16,456 bases of DNA from Candidatus Sungbacteria bacterium RIFCSPHIGHO2_01_FULL_50_25. Its GTDB lineage: Bacteria; Patescibacteriota; Minisyncoccia; Sungbacterales; HO2-52-23. Both the position numbers and the translations under genes were made by a program. Below, piece by piece: positions 4,527 to 10,633 of this stretch. The stretch lies in assembly GCA_001822215.1 (NCBI GenBank), contig MHQD01000010.1:1-16456 (forward strand). Direction: 5' to 3'. The notes under the pieces were generated by a model. The model worked only from the letters and a program-made list of their open reading frames with translations, made no database searches and was not told the DNA's origin. The number at the start of each line of letters is the position of its first letter. The stretch's first letter is position 1.

Positions 4527-5099
4527 TTATTCTTTTTCACCTCGCAATTCAAGGATTCTACAAATAACCTGCGCCGCTCGCTCTTTTGCGCTCCCATGGA
4601 CAAACAAAATCTTGTCCGGGAAAAAGTGCTCAACGAAGCTTCTGATAAGCGCATGTTTCATTCGCGCGTCGCTTTCGCCAGACGTTCTCACGTTGTCGGT
4701 TTTATACGGTATCTCTTCGGGATTTTTCGGAATGGTGATGATCTGATAGCGGCCGTTTGCCTTAAGTTCCAGACACATTCTGAGAAGTTCTCTGACCGCA
4801 AGGATGTCTCTTGACTCGCGCGCGTACCATTTCCCTTGGGTGTACAAATGAAAGAGCGGTGTATCGGTAATAAATCCGTCTGCGGCACTTGATCGCAGTT
4901 CTTCCCGCTCTTGCTGGCGCCACATATAGATTCGCTCAAAAGGGCTTCGATAATTGCCCATCTCACACATAAGCTTTCTCCGCTCTTCGGGAATAAGGTC
5001 GTAATCAAGGCCGAGGATCTTAAGCTCGGCAAAAAGTACGGCCGCAAGCACGGACTTGCCAACACCGGGACCGCCGGAATTCGCAACATTCGCCCGCAT
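4527..5099 (-). CDS. P-loop ATPase/kinase-like protein (NadR/AAA_28 type)
   Basis: This 190-aa protein opens with a Walker A motif GGPGVGKS at 9-16 (K15, S16). It is rich in Arg and Glu and includes an ITDTPLFHLY segment (about 77-86) like the Walker-B/substrate region of nucleoside-kinase-like P-loop proteins, followed by ITIPKNPEEIPY. The layout matches the AAA_28 (NadR/Ttd14-like) group of small ATP-binding proteins, several of which phosphorylate nucleosides or nucleotides. I cannot assign a substrate. The start ATG 5099 has an SD-like AGAGG 9 nt upstream. It is transcribed alone, with its own terminator, divergent from the cobalamin riboswitch. Confidence 0.7.
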   Translation of the reverse strand: MRANVANSGGPGVGKSVLAAVLFAELKILGLDYDLIPEERRKLMCEMGNYRSPFERIYMWRQQEREELRSSAADGFITDTPLFHLYTQGKWYARESRDILAVRELLRMCLELKANGRYQIITIPKNPEEIPYKTDNVRTSGESDARMKHALIRSFVEHFFPDKILFVHGSAKERAAQVICRILELRGEKE

Positions 5100-5194
5100 G
5101 CGTAAAAGCCTCTTTTGTAAGGACTATTTCATCTGTGCACCTTCGCAAGCAAAAAATCAAGCGTGTTGCGTCTTGCACACACTCATATTTTCAT

Positions 5195-5321
5195 ATACCA
5201 TTGGGAAACACAACTTATGCAGAGTGAAGTCCGGTGTAACTCCGGCACTGTCGCGCAACGGTAACCCTTCGGCAAGCTCAGGGCAAGTCCTGAGTAGTCA
5301 AAGAGGAGTCCGACCCTCTGC
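5195..5321 (+). ncRNA. Cobalamin (B12) riboswitch aptamer
   Basis: The conserved landmarks occur in order: TTGGGAAACA near 5201, CCGGTGTAACTCCGGCACTG (5231-5250), the core CGCGCAACGGTAA (5252-5264) and the B12-box-like GAGTCCGACCCTCTGC (5306-5321). GCAGAG (5219-5224) can pair with CTCTGC (5316-5321) to close the core. The order and wording match the RF00174 cobalamin element, of the type with CGCGCAACGGTAA. It lies on the + strand ahead of an ECF transporter S component. A palindromic repeat (5265-5294) fills the peripheral arm between the core and the box. Boundaries are approximate. Confidence 0.85.
5265..5294. repeat. Palindromic repeat inside the riboswitch
   Basis: CCCTTCGGCAAGCTCAGGGC followed by AAGTCCTGAG. 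CCCT/AGGG and CTCAGG/CCTGAG give alternative hairpins. The core TTCGGCAAGCTCA is related to TTCGACAAGCTCA at 1625-1637. It lies in the part of the aptamer that varies in length between species, so the insertion may be tolerated. Confidence 0.6.
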
Positions 5322-5322
5322 A

Positions 5323-5403
5323 ATGCGAATGATCGAATTCGCATATATAGCCCGCGTCAGGCATTTTGTCGAACTTGCTTTACACGGGCAAGCATTTTTA
5401 TTT
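5323..5403 (+). terminator. Candidate expression platform of the B12 riboswitch
   Basis: Right after the aptamer, ATGCGAAT (5323-5330) and ATTCGCAT (5337-5344) form a perfect 8-bp hairpin. Then TGCTT (5376-5380) and AAGCA (5390-5394) form a short stem directly followed by TTTTTATTT (5395-5403), a plausible intrinsic terminator. A competing pairing GCCCG (5350-5354) with CGGGC (5385-5389) could act as antiterminator. Which pairing B12 favours is inferred, not shown. Confidence 0.5.
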
Positions 5404-5425
5404 ACCGAAATTATGAAGTTCGAAT

Positions 5426-5530
5426 TTCAGCGTCCGATCAGCGTTATTATCCGCGTTCTAATCAGCGGTTTCATCCGCTGATCCCTCGCTGATTCTCACG
5501 CAGATACTACGCTGATTACGGTAACTTCGC
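5426..5530. repeat. Intergenic ATCAGCG-type repeat cluster
   Basis: The untranslated stretch before the ECF gene is made of repeated short words: GATCAGCG, ATCCGCG, ATCAGCGG, ATCCGCTGAT, CGCTGATT, ACGCTGATTACG. ATCAGCGG (5461-5468) and CCGCTGAT (5475-5482) form a perfect 8-bp hairpin. I see no ORF or SD here. It looks like a degenerate dispersed repeat lying within the riboswitch-regulated leader. Confidence 0.6.
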
Positions 5531-5540
5531 AGTTAAAAAT

Positions 5541-6074
5541 ATGAACGGATCTATCAAATTCATTATTGGCTGGGTTATGGTGTTCGCAATCCGCCTTATC
5601 CCGTTCCGGCCGCCGAATGTCGAGCCAGTGCTCGCGACCATGATGCCGTTTTCCAAGCGTTACGGCGCCATCGGCGCGTTTGTATTCGGATTTTTGAGTA
5701 TCGCGCTTTTCGACGCGGCAACCGGCAAAGTCGGCCAATGGACATGGATTACCGCAATCGCATACGGCGCGGTCGGACTCGGCTCATGGCTCTATTTCAG
5801 AAACCGCGAGGGCAAAGTGTATCAATTTGTCACCTACGGAATCATCGGAACGATTCTTTATGACGCGCTCACCGGTCTCACCATAGGCCCCCTTATGTTC
5901 GGCCAGTCGTTTTCAGAGGCGTTTTACGGCCAAATCCCGTTTACCGCAATGCATCTTCTCGGCAATATCGCGTTGTCCCTTACTTTGAGTCCGGCGCTTT
6001 ACCGATGGGTTATAAAAAACGAAGCATTTGACGTCTCGCTTCTTTTCGGAACTCTCAAACCAAATCACTCATAA
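5541..6074 (+). CDS. ECF transporter S component, probable cobalamin or cobalamin-precursor uptake
   Basis: This 177-aa membrane protein has about six hydrophobic spans (roughly 5-20, 25-36, 42-62, 66-86, 94-115, 130-155). The segment FRPPNVEPVLATMMPFSKRYG (22-42) is typical of a group of ECF S components. S components bind a vitamin and work with the shared EcfT/EcfA/EcfA' energising module, which is not in this window. The substrate is inferred from regulation: a cobalamin riboswitch lies in the 5' leader, so B12 or cobinamide is the likely cargo. The start is the ATG at 5541; an SD is weak or absent. The gene ends 47 bp before rpsO, which has its own promoter, so it appears to be transcribed alone. 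Confidence 0.8.
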   Translation: MNGSIKFIIGWVMVFAIRLIPFRPPNVEPVLATMMPFSKRYGAIGAFVFGFLSIALFDAATGKVGQWTWITAIAYGAVGLGSWLYFRNREGKVYQFVTYGIIGTILYDALTGLTIGPLMFGQSFSEAFYGQIPFTAMHLLGNIALSLTLSPALYRWVIKNEAFDVSLLFGTLKPNHS

Positions 6075-6086
6075 AAATCGGGGGTA

Positions 6087-6115
6087 TTGCAAAAGGGCAG
6101 GAAATATGCTATATT
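6087..6115 (+). promoter_or_regulatory. rpsO promoter giving an apparently leaderless mRNA
   Basis: TTGCAA (6087-6092), a 17-bp spacer, TATATT (6110-6115). The ATG of rpsO is at 6122, six bases after the -10, so the predicted start falls on or next to the start codon. There is no SD sequence between them (CCTCCC only). Confidence 0.75.
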
Positions 6116-6121
6116 CCTCCC

Positions 6122-6391
6122 ATGGCCCTGCCTACAAAAGAAAAGGCGAAAGTCATAGAAAAATACCGGGTCCATGAAAAAGACACGGGTTCCACCGACG
6201 TACAGGTCGCGGTTTTGACCGAGGAAATTTCCAGGCTCACCGGCCACTTAAAAGAAAACCCGAATGACAACCACTCCCGCAGGGGGCTTCTCGGTATGGT
6301 CGCACAAAGGAAAAAACTTCTTGACTACTTAAGAGAAGGTGATTCGCGCCGCTATACGCGGCTCATCAAAAAACTCGGAATCAAGCGCTAA
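6122..6391 (+). CDS. rpsO: Ribosomal protein S15
   Basis: The 89-aa product has full S15 length and signatures: DTGSTDVQVAVLT (21-33), the helix with H42, D49 and H51-S52 (16S rRNA helix 22 contact), then RRGLLGMVAQRKKLLDYL. S15 binds 16S rRNA early in 30S assembly. The ATG at 6122 lacks an SD, and the promoter abuts it. The stop codon TAA overlaps the AAGGAG of the next gene, so translation is probably coupled. It heads a cluster of rpsO, NYN protein and pnp, an expanded form of the widespread rpsO-pnp arrangement. Confidence 0.98.
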   Translation: MALPTKEKAKVIEKYRVHEKDTGSTDVQVAVLTEEISRLTGHLKENPNDNHSRRGLLGMVAQRKKLLDYLREGDSRRYTRLIKKLGIKR

Positions 6392-6406
6392 GGAGCGCAC
6401 TTTGAA

Positions 6407-6916
6407 ATGGCAATCATTCGGCATAAAGCTCAGCGCGTTGCGGTTTTGATCGACGTGCAAAATATGTACCACTCGGCCAAAAATATTTTTGGCGCGCGGG
6501 TGAACTTCAAAGAGGTTTTGAAAACGGCAATCGCGGGCCGCGAACTTGTGCGCGCGATCGGGTACGTCATAAAAACCGAGTCCGGCGAGGAAAAGGCGTT
6601 TCTCGAAGCGCTCGTGAAAATGGGAATCGAAACACGCATCAAAGATCTCCAGATCTTCCCGGGCGGAACGAAAAAAGCGGATTGGGACGTGGGAATGGCG
6701 GTGGATGCGGTGCGGCTTGCCGAATCAAATGACGCGATCGTGCTTGTGACAGGAGACGGCGATTTTATCCCGCTCGTCGAATACCTGAAATCGCGGGGTG
6801 TCCAGGTTGAAGTTCTTTCTTTTGCGCGTTCGACTTCCCAGAAACTGCAGGAGGCGGTTGATGATTTTACTGACCTGGGGGCGGAACCGAAAAAATATCT
6901 TATTCGTATGCGATAA
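6407..6916 (+). CDS. NYN domain protein (LabA/DUF88-like putative RNase)
   Basis: This 169-aa protein is essentially one NYN (PIN-like) domain. The acidic metal-site residues are present: D16 and N19 in VLIDVQNMY, D92/D94/D100 in ADWDVGMAVD, and D117/D119 in VTGDGDF. It is therefore probably an active metal-dependent ribonuclease, by analogy with other NYN/PIN proteins; the target is unknown. It follows rpsO by 15 nt with an SD, AAGGAG (6390-6395), that overlaps the rpsO stop codon, and precedes pnp, so it may take part in RNA decay or processing together with PNPase. Confidence 0.9.
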   Translation: MAIIRHKAQRVAVLIDVQNMYHSAKNIFGARVNFKEVLKTAIAGRELVRAIGYVIKTESGEEKAFLEALVKMGIETRIKDLQIFPGGTKKADWDVGMAVDAVRLAESNDAIVLVTGDGDFIPLVEYLKSRGVQVEVLSFARSTSQKLQEAVDDFTDLGAEPKKYLIRMR

Positions 6917-6978
6917 TTTTTATTCATTTATTTTATTCTGGAGGGGCAGTGTGGCAAGGACACGGAAACGAACGATAC

Positions 6979-7024
6979 ATCATTCATTCCTGGACGCGAA
7001 CAATCGTTTCCAGAAATGAATGAT
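6979..7024 (+). promoter_or_regulatory. Long hairpin enclosing the pnp start codon
   Basis: ATCATTCATT (6979-6988) pairs perfectly with AATGAATGAT (7015-7024). After one mismatch, CTGGA (6990-6994) pairs with TCCAG (7009-7013). The ATG of pnp (7016-7018) is inside the 3' arm. AACGAT (6971-6976) can alternatively pair with ATCGTT (7003-7008). The only good SD-like element, GGAGGGG (6940-6946), is far upstream. This is reminiscent of leader-stem autocontrol of pnp in enterobacteria, but the sequence is not homologous. Confidence 0.7.
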
Positions 7025-9259
7025 CAAGGTATCGGTGCTCTTCCCCACGACCCTCCGAACACCAAGAAGGTGAACGAAAAAACATATACTCATACGCTTG
7101 GCGGAAAAACATTTACCGTCACGCTCAATAACTGGGCCGAGCAGGCAAACGGCTCTGTACTGGTGCGCGTCGGGGACACTATTGTTCTCGCGACAGCGAC
7201 CATGAACCCGAACTCCCGTGAAGGAGGGGACTTTTTGCCGCTTACCGTTGACTATGAAGAGAAATTTTATGCGACGGGGAAGATTCTCGGGTCGCGGTTC
7301 GTGAAGCGGGAAACCAGGCCTTCCGAAGAAGCGATACTCGTAATGCGGCTTATTGACAGGACAATACGGCCCCGGTTCGACTACCGGATACGGAACGAAA
7401 TCCAAATCGTTATTACCGCGCTCTCGATAGACGAATCGCACGATCCCGACATTTTGGCGGTTTTGGGGGCGTCATTAGCCCTCGGACTTTCCGATATTCC
7501 GTGGGACGGACCTATCGCAGGAGTCCGCGTCAGCCGCTCAAACGGCGAATTTGTCCTGAATCCGACCTACGCCGAGCGGGAAACCTCTGATCTTGAGGTC
7601 GCGCTTTCCGGCACGCGGGAACGAATCAATATGATGGAGGCGGGAGCTTCCGAGGTCTCCGAAGAGGTGTATGCAAACGCCATTGAATGGGGATTTGAAT
7701 TCATGAAAGACCTGATTGACTTCCAGAAAAAAGTGATTGAAGAAAACGGGAAGCCGAAGCGCTCGATAAAACTTTCGGAACCCGCTCCAGAGCTCTATGA
7801 TCTCGTCAGATCAGAATTTTCCGCAAAGATCGAGGACGCGAGCTACCAGTCCGATAAAAAAACAATGCAGGAAATGATAAGCGCCGTTAAAAAAGAATGG
7901 TTCGAGCGCGCGATGGAAGCATTTCCGGAACACTTTACTCGAGAAACCGCAGAAATGGCGTTTGACGAAGAAATAGACGACATAATCCACAGGCGGATCA
8001 TTGGAAAAGGGGAACGGCCCGACGGACGGAAGACAGACGAAATCCGGCGGCTTTGGGCAAGCGTCAGCATACTCCCGCGCGTGCATGGCTCCGGGCTTTT
8101 TATGCGGGGGGAAACGCACGCCCTTACCACGCTCACGCTTGGAGCGCCGGGGGACGAACAAATAATCGAGGGAATGGAAATCCGGACAAAAAAGCGGTTT
8201 TTGCACCACTATAATTTTCCGCCGTATTCAACGGGAGAAACAAAGCCCATGCGCGGTCCCGGGCGGCGGGAAATCGGGCACGGCGCTCTTGCGGGCAAAG
8301 CCCTTCTTCCCGTGATTCCGCCGAAAGAAGAATTCCCCTACACCATCCGCTTGGTTTCGGAAATTCTCTCCTCGAACGGCTCAACATCAATGGCCGCGGT
8401 TTCGGCTTCAACGCTTGCATTGATGGACGGCGGCGTACCCATAAAAAAACCGGTTGCGGGCGCGGCGATGGGACTCGTGCAAAATGAAAAAGGCGAATAC
8501 CGCGTGCTCACTGACCTCCAAGGAGCCGAGGATTTCCACGGCGATATGGATTTCAAGGTTGCGGGGACGCGCGACGGCATTACCGCGGTGCAGCTTGACG
8601 TAAAAATCGAAGGACTCACCATGGAGATTATCCGCGTAACACTTCGCGACGCGCATGCCGCGCGGATGAAAATTCTCGACTGTATTGAATCGACGATACA
8701 AAAACCGCGGGAAGAACTGAGCCGGTGGGCGCCGCGCGTCACTACGCTTATGATTAACCCCGAGAAGATCGGCGCGCTGATCGGGCCGGGCGGAAAAATA
8801 ATCAATGACATCATCGCGCAGACAGGAGCCCAAATCGACATTGAGGACGACGGATCGGTATTCATCACTTCCGTAACAGAAGAAGGGATGAAAAAAGCGA
8901 TTGCGCTCGTAAAGCAGGTAACCAAAGAATTTAAGCCGGGAGAGCTTGTCGAGGGCCGCGTTTCGCGCCTCCTTGATTTCGGGGCGTTTGTCGAGATCGG
9001 ACCGAAACAAGACGGCCTCATCCATATCTCGGAACTTGCGCCGTGGCGGGTGGAAAAGGTAACTGATATAGTGAATATAGGAGATATCGTCCCGGTAAAA
9101 ATAAAAAATATCGACGAACAGGGCCGCATCAATCTCTCATTGAAAGACGTCCCGGATAGGTACACCGAGGAAGAGCGGGCGCGCGGACGGGAAGATCGAA
9201 GCCACTCGAATGGGGGACGTGCAAACGGCGAATATCACACTCGTCGCCGCGACCGCTGA
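7016..9259 (+). CDS. pnp: Polyribonucleotide nucleotidyltransferase (PNPase)
   Basis: This 747-aa protein has the full PNPase layout: a first RNase PH domain (about 22-240), an alpha-helical linker, a second catalytic RNase PH domain (about 340-570), a KH domain (about 575-630, IGPGGK near 589-594) and an S1 domain (about 642-711), then an Arg-rich tail. Catalytic segments are intact: SSNGSTSMAAV near 450 and the acidic DFHGDMDF with D506, D510 and D512, equivalent to E. coli D486-D492. It degrades RNA 3' to 5' by phosphorolysis in the cytoplasm. ATG 7016 gives about 20 residues more than usual; GTG 7070 is an alternative start closer to the family N-terminus. The ATG lies in a long hairpin. 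It is the last gene of the rpsO cluster. Confidence 0.98.
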   Translation: MNDQGIGALPHDPPNTKKVNEKTYTHTLGGKTFTVTLNNWAEQANGSVLVRVGDTIVLATATMNPNSREGGDFLPLTVDYEEKFYATGKILGSRFVKRETRPSEEAILVMRLIDRTIRPRFDYRIRNEIQIVITALSIDESHDPDILAVLGASLALGLSDIPWDGPIAGVRVSRSNGEFVLNPTYAERETSDLEVALSGTRERINMMEAGASEVSEEVYANAIEWGFEFMKDLIDFQKKVIEENGKPKRSIKLSEPAPELYDLVRSEFSAKIEDASYQSDKKTMQEMISAVKKEWFERAMEAFPEHFTRETAEMAFDEEIDDIIHRRIIGKGERPDGRKTDEIRRLWASVSILPRVHGSGLFMRGETHALTTLTLGAPGDEQIIEGMEIRTKKRFLHHYNFPPYSTGETKPMRGPGRREIGHGALAGKALLPVIPPKEEFPYTIRLVSEILSSNGSTSMAAVSASTLALMDGGVPIKKPVAGAAMGLVQNEKGEYRVLTDLQGAEDFHGDMDFKVAGTRDGITAVQLDVKIEGLTMEIIRVTLRDAHAARMKILDCIESTIQKPREELSRWAPRVTTLMINPEKIGALIGPGGKIINDIIAQTGAQIDIEDDGSVFITSVTEEGMKKAIALVKQVTKEFKPGELVEGRVSRLLDFGAFVEIGPKQDGLIHISELAPWRVEKVTDIVNIGDIVPVKIKNIDEQGRINLSLKDVPDRYTEEERARGREDRSHSNGGRANGEYHTRRRDR

Positions 9260-9311
9260 ACTGCGCGGGGACAAACTCCCGCAGATCACGGCTAAACTCG
9301 CATATCTATTT

Positions 9312-10181
9312 ATGGAGGGAATACAAAAAGAGGAACGCGAGGAAAAAAACGAAACAAGCGCGAATCAGGAAACACGCTCGGCAATAAGAACGATGGCGGC
9401 TGATCTCGCACTGCATCCTCCGAAAGAAATTCCGCCGCCGCCAGCAAAGAAGGGGCCGGCTCCGCATGCGGCGGAAAAAAAGAAAACGCCGATTATCATT
9501 CTTCTGGTTGTGGTTGTTCTCGCGCTCGGCGGAGGCGCATTCCTGTATCGTTCATACTACTCTCTCCTTTTTACTGGCGGGGTCCCTCCTGTCACGCGGC
9601 TTGAAGCGCCGCCTCCATATTTCAGCGTTGAGGCGACAGAAACTCTTACAATCATAGAAGAAGCAAAAGGAAACTTTGAACCCCGCCTCGCGAGCGCCCT
9701 TTCCCGCGATGAGCGCGATGGATCATTCAAGCGCATTCTCATTATCCTCAAAACGCCGACCGGCGAGCGCTACGCGGATCTCGGAGATCTCTTTTCCTTT
9801 TTTGGCATAACGCCGACGTCTTTGTTCCTCGCGCCGATCAAGCCGCCCCTCATGCCGTTTGCATACTTCGCGGCGGACGGCCCCCATTTCGGATTTGCGA
9901 CAAAGACCGACGACCGCGAGCGCGTGCTTCTCGCCATGGCGCGCTGGGAGGAAACGCTCTATAAGGATTTTGAACCACTTTTTCTTGACGCCGCGCTCAC
10001 GAAAGCCGGCATCTTTGAAGAATTTTCCTACCGGAATACCCACTATAAATTTCTTCCATCCGCGTCTGACCAGGCCCGCGGCATTGCGTATATGGTGTTT
10101 CCTGCGGGGAAGTACCTTGTGGTCACGACGAGCAAAATATCGATGGAGCGCATCATCGAACGGCTCTATGACGCGCTCTGA
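9312..10181 (+). CDS. Single-pass membrane protein of unknown function
   Basis: I do not recognise the family. The frame is open from 9210 (ATG overlapping the pnp end by 50 nt), but the ATG at 9312 is preferred because it avoids that overlap; neither has an SD. From 9312 the protein has 289 aa: a charged cytoplasmic N-terminus, a Pro-rich linker (KEIPPPPAKKGPAP), a Lys cluster, one transmembrane helix (IIILLVVVVLALGGGAFLY, about 60-80), then an approximately 205-aa domain that should be extracytoplasmic. That domain is mixed alpha/beta with no cysteine and no enzyme motif I can see. It could be an envelope-anchored or surface-assembly factor. It follows pnp directly and may share its transcript. 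Confidence 0.75.
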   Translation: MEGIQKEEREEKNETSANQETRSAIRTMAADLALHPPKEIPPPPAKKGPAPHAAEKKKTPIIILLVVVVLALGGGAFLYRSYYSLLFTGGVPPVTRLEAPPPYFSVEATETLTIIEEAKGNFEPRLASALSRDERDGSFKRILIILKTPTGERYADLGDLFSFFGITPTSLFLAPIKPPLMPFAYFAADGPHFGFATKTDDRERVLLAMARWEETLYKDFEPLFLDAALTKAGIFEEFSYRNTHYKFLPSASDQARGIAYMVFPAGKYLVVTTSKISMERIIERLYDAL

Positions 10182-10231
10182 AAGCCCTATTTGCGGCCCC
10201 GCGCGGGGTATGATAGACTTTTTCCACACGT

Positions 10232-10609
10232 ATGATAGAACAAAATCTCTTACAAGAATTTAAAATAAGCCTTGAAAAGGAGCGCTCGCTTCTGACCGCA
10301 GAACTCACTTCAATCGCGGATCCTGACCCGAAGATGAAGGGGGATTGGCACGCGCGCTTCCCGAAATTTGAGATTGTCGAAACCTCGTCATCGTCAGACC
10401 GGGAAGTCGAAGCAGATGAAATAGAAGAGTACGAAATGCGCCTCGCAGAAGAGCAGAGTCTCGAATCGCGCCTCCTTGCGGTCACGAAAGCGCTCGAGAG
10501 AATTTCAAATGGAACCTATGGATCCTGCAAGACGTGCGGGAAAGCAATCGCGATAGACCGCCTCCGCGCAAATCCTGCGGCGGAACACGATATGGCGCAC
10601 TCCGTTTAA
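10232..10609 (+). CDS. TraR/DksA-type zinc-finger protein with altered ligands
   Basis: This 125-aa protein has an N-terminal coiled coil (about 5-30, 60-92) and a C-terminal finger. The family signature ERISNGTYGSCKTCGKAI and RLRANPAAE (about 89-118) is clear, with C99 and C102. The second Cys pair, normally CxxC after PAA, reads EHDMAH: H119, D120, H123. The protein is therefore either a Cys2/His2-like variant or has a weakened metal site. DksA-like proteins bind the RNA polymerase secondary channel and modulate initiation, but the short CPR-type relatives are functionally untested. A TATGAT at 10209-10214 may be its -10. comM follows 24 nt downstream, so the two are likely co-transcribed. 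Confidence 0.85.
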   Translation: MIEQNLLQEFKISLEKERSLLTAELTSIADPDPKMKGDWHARFPKFEIVETSSSSDREVEADEIEEYEMRLAEEQSLESRLLAVTKALERISNGTYGSCKTCGKAIAIDRLRANPAAEHDMAHSV

Positions 10610-10633
10610 TTTCACACAGGAGGGACCTCATTC

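Noticed and set aside
6798..7019. 73-aa + strand ORF overlapping the end of the NYN gene
   Set aside because: Out of frame with a clear gene and with no SD; its tail runs through the pnp leader hairpin by chance.
8338..9165. Long minus-strand ORF (275 aa) and others opposite pnp
   Set aside because: Serine/arginine-rich shadow of the pnp coding frame; no SD, no domain, and pnp is unambiguous.
9210..9311. Upstream ATG start for the membrane protein
   Set aside because: It would overlap pnp by 50 nt and adds 34 residues without SD support. It is kept as an alternative only.
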